Assembly (NCBI RefSeq): GCF_004348445.1 | Contig: NZ_SMKV01000023.1 | Location: 21,821-85,820 of the forward strand | Source of the DNA: Saccharopolyspora aridisoli | GTDB lineage: Bacteria; Actinomycetota; Actinomycetes; Mycobacteriales; Pseudonocardiaceae | Reading direction: 5' to 3' | Length of the DNA: 64,000 nucleotides | Shown here: piece after piece, positions 1 to 8,237 of the stretch | Numbering within the stretch: the stretch's first letter is position 1 | Layout: each line of letters opens with the position of its first letter | The notes under the pieces: model-generated | Told to the model about the DNA's origin: nothing | What the model saw: the letters and a program-made list of their open reading frames with translations, nothing else | Databases searched by the model: none | Position numbers and translations under genes: made by a program

Positions 1-405
1 GAGTGCCTTGAGCGTTTCGGCGGTGGCCGCGTTGTGCAGCTCGGCCCGCTTCATCGGCGCGAACGGGTCCACACCCCGCCAAGGCCCCGGCGCGAAGAAC
101 CCGGTCGCCGCCAGCAGCTTGCGGAAGAAGTAGCTCTCGGCCCACAGGAACGAGGCTCCCGCCCACGGCCGACCGACCTGATCGGCCATCCAGCCCGCCC
201 AGACACCGTGGTCCGGCGCGTCGTCCTCCAACGGCTCGACCACGCCCTCGGTCGACTCCCGCAACAGCGCGGACAACGCCTCCCGCACGTCCGGCCCGAA
301 CGGGTGCGCCGCGCACAACCGCTCGATCATCACCGGATGGCGTTCGTGGAACACCCGCCACCCGAACGATCCCGGCTCCTCGATGGTGATCAACGGCGCG
401 TCCAC
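1..405 (-). CDS. DUF89 / ARMT1-type damage-control phosphatase, N-terminal part (runs off the left edge)
   Basis: The 135 visible codons match the N-terminal helical region of the DUF89 (ARMT1-like) metal-dependent phosphatase family. Typical stretches are the opening PGSFGWRVFHERHPVMI, the later FLWAESYFFRKLL and the PGPWRGVDPFAP block. Family members hydrolyse aberrant sugar phosphates or phosphometabolites and are cytosolic. The GTG start at 405 is chosen because a GGAGGA ribosome site lies about 5 bases upstream and homologous-looking sequence begins there. The catalytic metal-binding half lies outside the window, so activity cannot be judged. A degraded reading frame stops 15 bases upstream on the same strand. 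Confidence 0.8.
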   Translation of the reverse strand, partial: MDAPLITIEEPGSFGWRVFHERHPVMIERLCAAHPFGPDVREALSALLRESTEGVVEPLEDDAPDHGVWAGWMADQVGRPWAGASFLWAESYFFRKLLAATGFFAPGPWRGVDPFAPMKRAELHNAATAETLKAL

Positions 406-420
406 GGTTCCTCCTCCGGT

Positions 421-790
421 TCAGCCCACGTGCGGCCGGGTCGATTCGATCATGTTCTCGCGGAACCGGCGCATCGACGGGGCCTCCACGCCGTCGGCAC
501 CGTGGTAGGTGCGGGGCGCACGGCGCACCGGCATCGCGCGGACGACGAGCGTAGTCGGTCGTGCTCGAAGCAGACCTGGGATCAGCTCCGGCGACCACGG
601 GTAGATCCCGGAGCTGAGCGCCCACGTGCGCCTGCGCCGGCGAGGAGGAGCGGGTATCCCGCTCAGACCTCGCGGTCGAGGTGAACCGCTGCTCGTGATC
701 AGGACCACGTCGCTTCCGAGCACGGCTGTGTCAACATCGGTGAACCATCCGCCTGCGCAGGGTCCACGACCAGACCACGAGGAGACGAGT
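421..790. other. Gap of 370 bases with a possible 3' gene remnant on the minus strand
   Basis: On the minus strand an open frame runs into a TGA at 421-423, just upstream of the DUF89 gene. Its last ~60 codons (containing TYHGADGVEAPSMRRFREN) look protein-like, but no convincing start or ribosome site exists and the frame continues as antisense of the crotonase. It may be the 3' end of a lost gene co-transcribed with DUF89. The part nearest 790 should hold the crotonase promoter. Confidence 0.3.
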
Positions 791-1672
791 GTGCAACCGA
801 GCACCATCGGACACGACGTCACCGACGGCGTACTCGTCGTCACGCTCAACCGCCCGGACCACCTCAACGCCTTCACCCCCACCATGGCCGACGAGCTGGA
901 GGAGACGTTCGTCGAGGTCAACGACGATGACTCCATCCGGGCGGTCGTCGTGACCGGCGCTGGCCGCGCGTTCTGCGCGGGGATGGACCTCAGCAGCGAG
1001 GGCAACGTCTTCGGCCTGGACGAGTCGCAGTCGCCCACGCTCGCCGACATGCAGGACCTCTCCTCCCCCGAACTCCGCCGCATCCGGGACACCGGCGGCC
1101 GGGTCACGCTGGCGATCCACGATTGCCGCAAGCCGGTCATCGCCGCCATCAACGGCGCCGCCGTGGGCATCGGCGCGACGATGACGCTGGCCATGGACGC
1201 ACGCCTGATGTCGAGCAAGGCGCGGTTCGGCCTTGTCTTCGGTCGTCTCGGCATCGTGCCCGAGGCCGCTTCGACGTGGTTCCTGCCGCGCATCGTCGGC
1301 ATGTCGAAAGCGCTCGACCTCGTCTACCGCGCCGACATCCTCGACTCCGCCGCCACCGCGGAGGCCGGGCTCGCCGACGCCGTCCACGCACCCGAATCGC
1401 TGCTGGACACCGCGCTCGAACTCGCCGACGCCTGGACCAAGGGCAGGTCACCGGTCGCCACGGCGCTCACCCGGCAGATGATGCGCCGCAACAGCGCCCT
1501 CGACCACCCCCGCGACGCGCACCGGATCGATTCGCTGGCGATGTTCTACACGAGCGTCGGTGACGGCGCCGAAGGCGTCGCAGCCTTCACCGAGAAGCGC
1601 GACCCGCAGTTCCGCGGCCGTGCCTCGGACCTCCCCGCCTTCTACGACGAGTGGCTGCACGACGACCGCTGA
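791..1672 (+). CDS. Enoyl-CoA hydratase/isomerase (crotonase) family protein
   Basis: A 293-residue crotonase, the usual length for the family. The first oxyanion-hole segment is GAGRAFCAGMDL and the second is NGAAVGIGATMTLAMD. The glutamate in GIVPEAAST sits where the second catalytic Glu of enoyl-CoA hydratases lies, so a hydratase or isomerase acting on acyl-CoA in fatty-acid or aromatic degradation is likely. The substrate cannot be read from sequence. The GTG start at 791 follows GGAGACGAG; an upstream in-frame ATG at 626 is ignored because the added residues are arginine-rich and unlike the family. It is transcribed alone. Confidence 0.88.
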   Translation: MQPSTIGHDVTDGVLVVTLNRPDHLNAFTPTMADELEETFVEVNDDDSIRAVVVTGAGRAFCAGMDLSSEGNVFGLDESQSPTLADMQDLSSPELRRIRDTGGRVTLAIHDCRKPVIAAINGAAVGIGATMTLAMDARLMSSKARFGLVFGRLGIVPEAASTWFLPRIVGMSKALDLVYRADILDSAATAEAGLADAVHAPESLLDTALELADAWTKGRSPVATALTRQMMRRNSALDHPRDAHRIDSLAMFYTSVGDGAEGVAAFTEKRDPQFRGRASDLPAFYDEWLHDDR

Positions 1673-1771
1673 CCCAGCCTTCCAAACTCTTTCTCAGGTC
1701 GTTCACCGGGAACGCCCGCACTCCGCACCTGTTCTGATGCTCGCAACGGTGCGCGGCGAGGGAGGGCGTTC

Positions 1772-1974
1772 ATGGGCGGTCACCGCAGGCGAGCCGCGGA
1801 GCTGCTGAGAGCGCTCCGCGGCCACGTCGTCGGGCAGGCCGCGATGTTGACAGCGCTCGGGGCGGGACCACCCTGGCCAACGCCGCGCTCTACGTGCTGC
1901 GCGGCACGTTCCTGGCGGTCTTCACCCGCCGAGCGAGGTCGGCGCCTCCGGTCAGCCCTGGTGTCCCGGTGTGA
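1772..1974 (+). pseudogene. Small unidentified gene, apparently frameshifted
   Basis: ATG at 1772 follows a GGGAGGG ribosome site. The frame reads MGGHRRRAAELLRALRGHVV and then degenerates to proline/arginine-rich sequence. From about 1866 the next frame becomes protein-like (TTLANAALYVLRGTFLAVF) and stops at a TGA at 1972-1974, immediately followed by a hairpin at 1975-1997. A single indel near 1855-1868 would join both halves into a ~67-residue basic protein with a hydrophobic segment. The family is not recognised. If no indel is assumed, the ATG frame ends at 1990. Confidence 0.35.
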
Positions 1975-1997
1975 TGAGCGACCGTTGTGATCGCTCA
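1975..1997 (+). terminator. Terminator-like hairpin after the 1772-1974 remnant
   Basis: TGAGCGA at 1975-1981 pairs perfectly with TCGCTCA at 1991-1997 around a 9-base loop. It begins directly after the remnant's stop codon. There is no T tract, as is common in actinomycetes. Confidence 0.4.
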
Positions 1998-2085
1998 GAA
2001 CGAGGATTCGTGCTCCTCATCTCGGTTGCGCGCCTGGTGAGATCGCCCTAGCGTTGATCGAACGTCGATCTCTGGGGGATGTTCG

Positions 2086-3036
2086 ATGCGCGATCAACGA
2101 TGGCGCCGAGTGTCCGCGGCAATCCTTGCCGCGGGCTTGGGCATGACCGCACCCGCTGTCGCCTCGGCCGAGCCGGCCGCTGCGGATTCCGAACCGGTTC
2201 TGCTGGTCCACGGCTACAACGAGGGCGCTGACGCGGACTGCGAAGACCTGTGGGGCAACGCCCGAGCGGAGTTCGACGGGCGCTCGGTGCGCACGATCGG
2301 CTACTACGAGGGCGATGAAGGCTGTGACGAGTTCGTCGGCGGCCGGGGCAACAACGACAACGACACACCGATCCAGGACCTCGCAGAGGAGTTCGCCAAC
2401 CACATCTACACCGACTACACGAGCAAGGGGCAGTCGGTGGACGTCGTGGCCCACTCGATGGGCGGCCTGGTCACCCGAGTCGCGGTGCTCGGAACGCGTG
2501 AGGGCTGGGCGGGTTTCCCACCGGAGGTCGAAGTCGACGACGTAGTCACGCTCGGCACACCGCACGGCGGGATCACCAAGGACCCGTGCTCGGATCCGGC
2601 CCAGTGCTCGCACCAGTGGTGGCAGATGACGCGGGCGCAGGACGGCGGCTCGGGATTCATCAGCAAGCTGCACGAGTCCGCGGACGGCGCGAAGGACCGG
2701 GGGTTCGACGATCCGTGGGCCGAGGGGATCGACTGGAGCCTGGTCGGGTCCGAGGAGGACACGACGGTCGACTACGACCGCGCCATCGACGAGGGCTACT
2801 GGGCCCACCAGAAGTACGGTTTCGACGAGGACTTGAACAACAACGGCGATCCCGACTGCACGAGCCCGGAGAACATCGACCACCAGGCGATCCGGCTGGT
2901 CCGCAACGGCGACTTCTGCCTCAGGTACTGGCACCACGGGAACGACGGCGGCCCGTTCACCACCGACGAGGGCTGGGCCCCGCTGGAGATCGCCCGCAAC
3001 GCGATCAATCACGAGGGCGACAACCTCCCCCGCTGA
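2086..3036 (+). CDS. Secreted alpha/beta-hydrolase (lipase/esterase-like)
   Basis: A 316-residue protein with a signal peptide: basic RDQRWRR, a hydrophobic stretch, and a probable cleavage after ASA near residue 28. LLVHGYN near residues 39-45 is the oxyanion strand. AHSMGG gives the nucleophile elbow with Ser124 (G/A-H-S-x-G), as in triacylglycerol lipases. LGTPHGG near residue 157 is typical of bacterial lipases. Several cysteines (CEDLW, CDEF, CSDPAQC, CTSPE) suggest disulfides in an extracellular enzyme. Asp- and Asn-rich segments may bind calcium. The ATG start is preceded by GGGGGATG. The substrate is unknown, and the transcript appears to end near the hairpin at 3075-3093. Confidence 0.82.
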   Translation: MRDQRWRRVSAAILAAGLGMTAPAVASAEPAAADSEPVLLVHGYNEGADADCEDLWGNARAEFDGRSVRTIGYYEGDEGCDEFVGGRGNNDNDTPIQDLAEEFANHIYTDYTSKGQSVDVVAHSMGGLVTRVAVLGTREGWAGFPPEVEVDDVVTLGTPHGGITKDPCSDPAQCSHQWWQMTRAQDGGSGFISKLHESADGAKDRGFDDPWAEGIDWSLVGSEEDTTVDYDRAIDEGYWAHQKYGFDEDLNNNGDPDCTSPENIDHQAIRLVRNGDFCLRYWHHGNDGGPFTTDEGWAPLEIARNAINHEGDNLPR

Positions 3037-3057
3037 GGTTCCGACCCTCGGTGGTGC

Positions 3058-3093
3058 CACCACGGCGACGACGCCACGGCGAGGACGGCCGTG
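3058..3093 (+). repeat. 36-bp direct repeat, copy 1 (contains a terminator-like hairpin)
   Basis: Identical, apart from base 3064, to 5259-5294. The right half forms a CACGGC/GCCGTG stem (3075-3080 with 3088-3093) around a 7-base loop. It lies downstream of the lipase. The two copies bracket the tetR-MFS pair. Confidence 0.75.
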
Positions 3094-3208
3094 ATCACGC
3101 TTGTTCCGATGCGTGTCAAGGAGATTCGCATCCGGCGTCGACGTGGGCTTATCTAGTCGACCCGCCCCTCGACGGGCAACGAGGCGTGGGTAGGCCAATG
3201 GCGCTTTT

Positions 3209-3233
3209 AGTTAGTAGTTAGTAACTGGTAACT
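3209..3233. promoter_or_regulatory. Concentric double palindrome, probable TetR operator
   Basis: Inner half-sites AGTTA (3216-3220) and TAACT (3222-3226) and outer half-sites AGTTA (3209-3213) and TAACT (3229-3233) are all centred on base 3221. The element is far more A/T-rich than its surroundings and ends 8 bases before the tetR GTG. This position fits autorepression of the tetR-MFS operon. Confidence 0.65.
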
Positions 3234-3241
3234 TGCTTGTT

Positions 3242-3814
3242 GTGGCTGAACGGATGAGCGGCGCCCAGCGACGCGCCCAGGTGCTCGCCATCGCGGCGCC
3301 GGAGTTCGCGGAACACGGGTTGCACGGAGCATCGACCGAAGCGATCGCGAAGAAGGCGGGGATTACGCAGGCGTACGTCTTCCGAATGTTCGGGACGAAG
3401 AAGGCCCTGTTCCTGGAGCTGGTCCGGGCCGCGTTCGAGCGCGTCAGCGACGGGATGAGAGAGGCGGGCGAGGATAAGACGAGCCTCGATGCGCTCTCGG
3501 CGATGGGCGCCCAGTACTTCGACCTACTAGCCGACCGGACACGGTTGCTGCTTCAACTCCAGGGCTTCGCCGCGTGTGGCGACCCTGGGGTGAGGGACGC
3601 GGTGCGGGAGTGCTTCGCGCGGATGTGGAACACGACCGAGGAAGGCACCGGCCTCGACCCGGTCACCGTGAAGACCTTCCTCGCGTTCGGGATGCTGTTG
3701 AACGCAGGCGCCGCCATGGACGTCGAGCAGGTCGACGAGGCGTGGGCGGATGGTGTTCGCACCCGGATCCAGTCGGGCCTGTTCTCGCACATCACCACCG
3801 AGGCGAACCGATGA
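3242..3814 (+). CDS. TetR-family repressor of the adjacent MFS exporter
   Basis: A 190-residue TetR protein. The N-terminal DNA-binding domain reads GAQRRAQVLAIAAPEFAEHG, then the helix-turn-helix ASTEAIAKKAGITQAYVFRMF, then GTKKALFLELV. The C-terminal ligand domain is helical and unspecific. The GTG at 3242 gives the family-typical opening VAERMSGAQRR; an ATG at 3254 and a TTG at 3233 are alternatives, but the TTG overlaps the operator. No good ribosome site is visible, so a leaderless or short-leader mRNA is possible. The stop overlaps the MFS start (ATGA), indicating translational coupling. It probably represses the pump until a drug-like ligand binds. Confidence 0.85.
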   Translation: MAERMSGAQRRAQVLAIAAPEFAEHGLHGASTEAIAKKAGITQAYVFRMFGTKKALFLELVRAAFERVSDGMREAGEDKTSLDALSAMGAQYFDLLADRTRLLLQLQGFAACGDPGVRDAVRECFARMWNTTEEGTGLDPVTVKTFLAFGMLLNAGAAMDVEQVDEAWADGVRTRIQSGLFSHITTEANR

Positions 3815-5298
3815 GCAGCCGCACCGCCTTCTCCGCCCAGCGCGATGGACGGTTGAGCATCGCGTTGGTGTGCACAGCGTTGGCGGGGGCTGTGATTGGC
3901 AGCGTCGGAGCTCCCCTCATCACTCCGGTCGCCACCGGAATGCACGTCTCCCTCGACGCTGCGCAGTGGACACTGACGGTGACGCTGTTCAGCGGTGCGA
4001 TCGCGGGCCCCATCCTCGGCAGGCTCGGCAGCGGCCCGTACAGGCGTGTGACGATCTTGGTCACCCTCGCCCTGGTCGTGGTGGGTGGGCTGCTGACCGT
4101 GCTCCCGCTTCCCTTAGCGGCGTTGCTGATCGGACGCGGTTTGCAGGGGCTCGGAGTGGCGGTCGGAGCGCTGTTGATGAGCGTCGCCCGCGCACACCTG
4201 CCATCGGAGCGCTCAGCGCCGACCATCGCCGCGTTGTCGGTCGCATCAACCGTCGGCATCGGTGTCGGCTATCCGGTGATCAGCCTCCTCGACCAATTCG
4301 CAGGCCTGCGCGCCGCGTACGGACTCGGCCTCCTCCTTTCGGCCGTCGCGCTCGCCATCGCCTGGCGGGCACTGCCGGCTGAAGCACTCGGGGAACGACC
4401 CCGGATCGACGTCGCGGGCGCCCTGCTCCTCGCGCTCGGGACCCTCGGGATCCTCATCGTCATCGCCACGCCCTCGATGTGGTCGAACGCGTGGCTGGCC
4501 GGTGGCGTCCTCATCGGCACCACCACGATCTTGACCGTGTGGGCGTTCATCGAGCTGCGCACCACAGCGCCATTGGTGGACCTTCGATTGCTCAGCCAAG
4601 GGCCCGTCCTGCGCGCGAACCTGGCGATACTCGTGGCGGGAACGGGCCTGTACCTGCTGTTCAGCCTGTTCACCCGCTACGTGCAGACCCCGGCGGGGGC
4701 CCACTACGGATTCGCACTTCCCGGTGTCGCCGCGGGTGCGGCGCTGATTCCGTTCTCGCTGCTCGGGTTCGCCGCAGGAAGTGCGGTGCCCCGCCTCAAC
4801 GCGCGCATCACCGAGCGTGGGACGTACGCGCTCTCGGTCGCGCTCGCCGCCGCCAGCGCGCTGCTTTTCGCTTTCGGCAACCGATCGTTGCCGGCTGTGC
4901 TCGCCGCGATAGCCCTGCTCGGCTTCGCCGTCGGAGGACTGTTCGCAGTCATGCCCGAACTCATCCTCGTCGGGGTTCCGCAGGAGGAGACGGCCAGCGT
5001 GCTCTCGATCAACCAGATCGCTCGCAGCACCGGTATGAGCATCGGAAGCGCACTCGCCGGTTCGCTGCTCGCCGCCACCACCCAGAACGGCGCGCTACTG
5101 CCCGACCAGAACGGCTACATCACCACTGCTCTGTGGGCACTTCCCCCACTCGCCGCCAGCGCACTCATCATCGCCGCCCAGCGAAAACGCACATCGAGAG
5201 GTACTGGTAACCACGGGAAACGAAGAGGGCGGCAGCCTTCCTCGTTGAGCGGCGGCGTCACCACTGCGACGACGCCACGGCGAGGACGGCCGTGCTGA
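3811..5298 (+). CDS. MFS drug-efflux transporter (DHA2/EmrB-like)
   Basis: A 495-residue polytopic membrane protein with about 12-14 hydrophobic segments. The TM1 region is IALVCTALAGAVIGSVGAPL, the loop 2-3 motif is degenerate (LGRLGSGPYRRVTIL), and GRGLQGLGVAVGALL corresponds to TM4 of the drug:H+ antiporter group. The start overlaps the tetR stop by ATGA. The C-terminal tail after AAQRKR is arginine-rich, and its last ~12 codons are encoded by the downstream copy of the 36-bp repeat, so the native stop may have been lost. The substrate is unknown; the tetR neighbour suggests an inducible efflux pump. Confidence 0.85.
   Translation: MSSRTAFSAQRDGRLSIALVCTALAGAVIGSVGAPLITPVATGMHVSLDAAQWTLTVTLFSGAIAGPILGRLGSGPYRRVTILVTLALVVVGGLLTVLPLPLAALLIGRGLQGLGVAVGALLMSVARAHLPSERSAPTIAALSVASTVGIGVGYPVISLLDQFAGLRAAYGLGLLLSAVALAIAWRALPAEALGERPRIDVAGALLLALGTLGILIVIATPSMWSNAWLAGGVLIGTTTILTVWAFIELRTTAPLVDLRLLSQGPVLRANLAILVAGTGLYLLFSLFTRYVQTPAGAHYGFALPGVAAGAALIPFSLLGFAAGSAVPRLNARITERGTYALSVALAAASALLFAFGNRSLPAVLAAIALLGFAVGGLFAVMPELILVGVPQEETASVLSINQIARSTGMSIGSALAGSLLAATTQNGALLPDQNGYITTALWALPPLAASALIIAAQRKRTSRGTGNHGKRRGRQPSSLSGGVTTATTPRRGRPC
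5259..5294 (+). repeat. 36-bp direct repeat, copy 2 (inside the MFS 3' end)
   Basis: Matches 3058-3093 at 35 of 36 positions. It encodes the last residues of the MFS reading frame and carries the same CACGGC/GCCGTG hairpin (5276-5281 with 5289-5294). It could be a duplicated terminator or a scar of insertion. Confidence 0.75.
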
Positions 5299-5496
5299 TC
5301 CTGCGCCGATGAGGGCGGTTGCCACCCGGACGCTGCGGAACTTCCTCGCGCCGAGCCGGGAGAGGGTCAGCAGCTGCCGTCGGACCAGCGCTGAGACCGC
5401 CTGCCGCAGCGCCACCCACCTCCACAACCCGTTCCGATCGCGGCCGGTCCGGCTGCTGACAAGGGCACGGTGACGATGCGGCGAGGAACCGCTGTG

Positions 5497-5530
5497 GGTG
5501 CGGGGGTTTCGCGCGCGATACCCCCGCACC
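5497..5530 (-). terminator. Strong terminator hairpin of the MHS symporter gene
   Basis: An 11-bp perfect stem (5497-5507 with 5520-5530) around a 12-base loop. It lies 14 bases past the stop of the leftward symporter gene and may also serve the rightward MFS gene. Confidence 0.8.
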
Positions 5531-5543
5531 GCCGAGGACGGGA

Positions 5544-6857
5544 CTACGCGTTCAGGTCGGCTCCGCGGGGTTCGCGGACCATGGTGACGGCGATGATCGA
5601 GATGACGCTGAGCACCATGATGTACGCGCCGACCGCGTAGGCGCTGCCCGTGGCCTGGGTCAGCGCTTCGGCGATGGTGGGCGCGAAGGCCCCGCCGAGG
5701 ATGGCGCCGAAGGCATACCCGATGGACACACCGGAGTAGCGCACGTTGGCGGGGAACATCTCGGCGTACATCGCCGACATCGGCCCGTAGGACAGCCCGA
5801 TGCCGAACGACAGCACCACGATGGCCAGCGCGAACAGCACGCCGCTGCCGGTTCCCATCATGAGGAACATCGGCAGCATCCACACGAACACGGCCGCGTA
5901 GCCGATCTGGAACGTGCGCACCCGCCCGATCCGGTCGGACAGCGCACCGGAGTGGACGGTGAACACCAGCCATCCGACGGCTCCGACGATCGTCGCCAGC
6001 AGCACGGTCGGCCGGGACAGCCCGAGGGTCTTGCCGTAGCTGAGGAAGTAGGCGATGACCAGGTAGCCGGCGGCGTTGTTGGCGACGAAGATCAGCGCAG
6101 CCAGCACGACGTTGCGGGTGTTGCTGCGGAACAACTCCTGCAGCGGTGCCGAGGAGTGGGCCTTGCGCTCCAGCATCTCCTGGAACACCGGGCTCTCCTC
6201 GACCATGCGGCGCACGAGGTAGCCGAACACGATGAGCACGACCGACAGCAGGAACGGGATCCGCCAGCCCCAGGCGAGGAACTGCTCCTCGCTGGTCGAC
6301 GAGCTGATCACCCACAGCACGCCGGTGGCCAGGATCAACCCGAGCGGCACGCCGGTCTGCGGGTAGGAGCCGAAGTAACCGCGCTTGCCGAGCGGTGCGT
6401 GCTCGACGGCCATCAGCGCCGCACCACCCCACTCACCGCCTGCGGAGAAGCCCTGCACGACCCGCAGCACGATGAGCAGGATCGGCGCCGCGACCCCGAT
6501 CTGGGCGTAGGTCGGCAGCAGCCCGATCAGCGCGGTCGCCGCACCCATCATGATCAGGGTCATGACCAGCATCGCCTTGCGCCCGAGCCGGTCCCCGAAC
6601 CGCCCGGCGACGATCGCCCCGAGCGGCCGGAACAGGAAGCTGATGCCGATGGTCGCCAGCGACAGCAGGCTGGCGACCCCCGGTGCGTCCGCGCTCAGCG
6701 GCTTGAAGAAGTGCGGTGCGAACACCAGGCTCGCCGCCTGCGCGTAGATGAAGAAGTCGTACCACTCGATGGTCGTCCCGACGAGCGTGCTGGCGAGCAA
6801 CCGCTTCTCATCCCGGGTGCGACCAGGGCCCGCAGCGTGCTGCACGGAGTCCGACAT
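5544..6857 (-). CDS. MFS metabolite:H+ symporter (MHS family)
   Basis: A 437-residue, 12-TM transporter of the metabolite:H+ symporter family (relatives KgtP, ProP, ShiA, CitA). The signature opening is LLASTLVGTTIEWYDFFIYAQAA, followed by RPLGAIVAGRFGDRLGRKAML (loop 2-3) and RVVQGFSAGGEWGGAALMAVEHAP with SYPQTGVPLG, all hallmarks of MHS. These proteins import organic acids or zwitterions with protons. The exact substrate cannot be assigned and no catabolic partner is adjacent. The ATG start lies 21 bases inside a low-complexity leader region. It is monocistronic, ending at the 5497-5530 hairpin. Confidence 0.9.
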   Translation of the reverse strand: MSDSVQHAAGPGRTRDEKRLLASTLVGTTIEWYDFFIYAQAASLVFAPHFFKPLSADAPGVASLLSLATIGISFLFRPLGAIVAGRFGDRLGRKAMLVMTLIMMGAATALIGLLPTYAQIGVAAPILLIVLRVVQGFSAGGEWGGAALMAVEHAPLGKRGYFGSYPQTGVPLGLILATGVLWVISSSTSEEQFLAWGWRIPFLLSVVLIVFGYLVRRMVEESPVFQEMLERKAHSSAPLQELFRSNTRNVVLAALIFVANNAAGYLVIAYFLSYGKTLGLSRPTVLLATIVGAVGWLVFTVHSGALSDRIGRVRTFQIGYAAVFVWMLPMFLMMGTGSGVLFALAIVVLSFGIGLSYGPMSAMYAEMFPANVRYSGVSIGYAFGAILGGAFAPTIAEALTQATGSAYAVGAYIMVLSVISIIAVTMVREPRGADLNA

Positions 6858-7037
6858 GGCTGAACCTCGTTGTTCCGTCGTCCTTGTGTTGGGTGCCTGT
6901 CTAGTCGGGACGACGCGCCAGGTCGAGAGCTCAAGCGCAACGATTCACGGCGAATCGGGTCCACACCCACAGCCCGGAAGATCCGCTTCAGGCGAAATGG
7001 CGTTCCGTAGTTAGACGTGCACGCTCCGTAGGATCGC

Positions 7038-7059
7038 GGCACGGTTGACGCACCGTGCC
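7038..7059 (-). terminator. Terminator hairpin of the XRE-DUF397 operon
   Basis: GGCACGGT at 7038-7045 pairs with ACCGTGCC at 7052-7059 around a 6-base loop, 9 bases past the DUF397 stop. Confidence 0.65.
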
Positions 7060-7068
7060 CGCAGCGTC

Positions 7069-7326
7069 TCAAAGCGAGAACCGGTCACCCTTCACCGCGT
7101 CGATGAACACCCCCCACTGCGACGGCGTCGCCGTGAAGTACCCCGCGTCCGGCGCCTTCGAATCACGCACCGCAGCGTGGCCGGATAAGTCCCCCACCTC
7201 GATGCAGTCACCGTTGGGGTGGCTGAAGCTCGACTTGCGCCAGCCGACCACGCGACCAACCTCCACGCAGTTTCCATTCGGTTGACTGCGGGACGACTTG
7301 CGCCAACCAGCCACGACCTCGTCCAT
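7069..7326 (-). CDS. DUF397 small protein with a duplicated motif
   Basis: An 85-residue DUF397 protein. The family motif GWRKSSRSQPNGNCVEVG near the N-terminus is followed by a second full copy (GWRKSSFSHPNGDCIEVGD) leading into AAVRDSKAPDAGYFTATPSQW and the C-terminal helix. One motif is usual, so this is a tandem half-duplication. DUF397 proteins pair with XRE/DUF5753 regulators throughout actinomycetes (abaA/whiJ-type loci) and are thought to modulate the regulator. The ATG at 7326 shares its A with the upstream gene's TGA (TGATG), indicating tight coupling; a GTG at 7329 is an alternative start. Confidence 0.87.
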   Translation of the reverse strand: MDEVVAGWRKSSRSQPNGNCVEVGRVVGWRKSSFSHPNGDCIEVGDLSGHAAVRDSKAPDAGYFTATPSQWGVFIDAVKGDRFSL

Positions 7327-8177
7327 CACTGCTCCTTGCCCTTCAAGAGACCCTTGATCAGCTTGATACTCGCATCAGCACCGAGCGCGACCTTACGGAT
7401 TCCGGAGATGGCCTGGCGATAGGCGAGCACGTCGTCGGCATCGGGGACGAAAGCACCCGAGCTGAAGTGCTCAAAGTGCAATACGGGTGGGGCATCCGGG
7501 AAGTCGTAGAGCACAAACGGCCCAGCATGCCCGGGATGCCAGCCAATGCGGGGTTTGACCACCTGGATCGTGACGTTCTCCCTCTCGGAGAACTCCAGAA
7601 GATGGCGCAGCTGATCCTCCATGACTCCTGATGTACCGATCTTGTCCTTGAGCGCATCCTCGCCGATCAGCGCGATGAGTTCGACCGGATTCCGCTTGGT
7701 GAGCGCTTCGCGTCGGGCAATCCGCAGCGTGACTCTCTGCTCGATCTCGCTTGCGGGAAGGCCGCTCGCCACAGCGAGAGCCCTTGCGTAGTCAGCTGTC
7801 TGGAGCAGCCCAGGAAGTCCGAGCGGCGCCCATTCGACGATCGCCGAGGCGGAGCGCTCACACTCAACCGCTCCGGCCAACTGTTGCGGAATGCCCGGCA
7901 TGCCAACAGTGAGCCAGTTCGGCTCGCTGGCATCCCGAGCCAACTCGATCAACCGTTGCTTCTCCCGGCCTGTTACGCCGGCAGCGGTCAGGAACGACGC
8001 CACATCTTCTGGAGTCGGCACTCGGCGTCCGGTCTCCCAGTGCGAAATCGTCCCGTGGCTCATCCCCAGACGTCGGCTCAGCTCACGCCCACTCACACCG
8101 GATTGCTCTCTGATGGTCCTGATAGCCGCTGCCAACGCGCGTGCGCGTGGCGTCATCAGATTGGTGTCTACAGGCAT
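7326..8177 (-). CDS. XRE-family regulator with DUF5753 sensor domain
   Basis: 283 residues, the standard size. The N-terminal helix-turn-helix (about residues 14-70) contains GVSGRELSRRLGMSHGTISHWETGRRVPTPEDVASFL. The rest is a DUF5753 domain with typical PGLLQTADYARAL, VTLRIARREAL and YDFPDAPPVLHFEH segments. These WhiJ-like proteins control small divergent or downstream genes affecting development or secondary metabolism in Streptomyces. It is followed, with a 1-base overlap, by its DUF397 partner and faces a small zinc-ribbon gene across a promoter region with two TGTCT/AGACA inverted repeats, one of which overlaps this start codon. Confidence 0.9.
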   Translation of the reverse strand: MPVDTNLMTPRARALAAAIRTIREQSGVSGRELSRRLGMSHGTISHWETGRRVPTPEDVASFLTAAGVTGREKQRLIELARDASEPNWLTVGMPGIPQQLAGAVECERSASAIVEWAPLGLPGLLQTADYARALAVASGLPASEIEQRVTLRIARREALTKRNPVELIALIGEDALKDKIGTSGVMEDQLRHLLEFSERENVTIQVVKPRIGWHPGHAGPFVLYDFPDAPPVLHFEHFSSGAFVPDADDVLAYRQAISGIRKVALGADASIKLIKGLLKGKEQ

Positions 8178-8183
8178 GAGACA
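8165..8183. promoter_or_regulatory. Inverted repeat TGTCT-N9-AGACA over the XRE start codon
   Basis: TGTCT at 8165-8169 and AGACA at 8179-8183 flank the CAT (8175-8177) that encodes the XRE start. It resembles the site at 8238-8250, and binding here could block translation initiation or transcription of the regulator. Confidence 0.5.
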
Positions 8184-8237
8184 GATCGTAGCTTCGTCGC
8201 CTGAACTGCACAGTCATGCAATCGGGTAATTGATCAG

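Noticed and set aside
34..684. 216-codon open frame on the plus strand
   Set aside because: Arginine-rich, antisense to the DUF89 gene, no ribosome site.
5095..6432. 445-codon minus-strand frame overlapping the MHS symporter
   Set aside because: A frame shadow of the transporter. A stretch near 5310-5440 (WVALRQAVSALVRRQLLTLS) reads like protein but has no start and no family I recognise.
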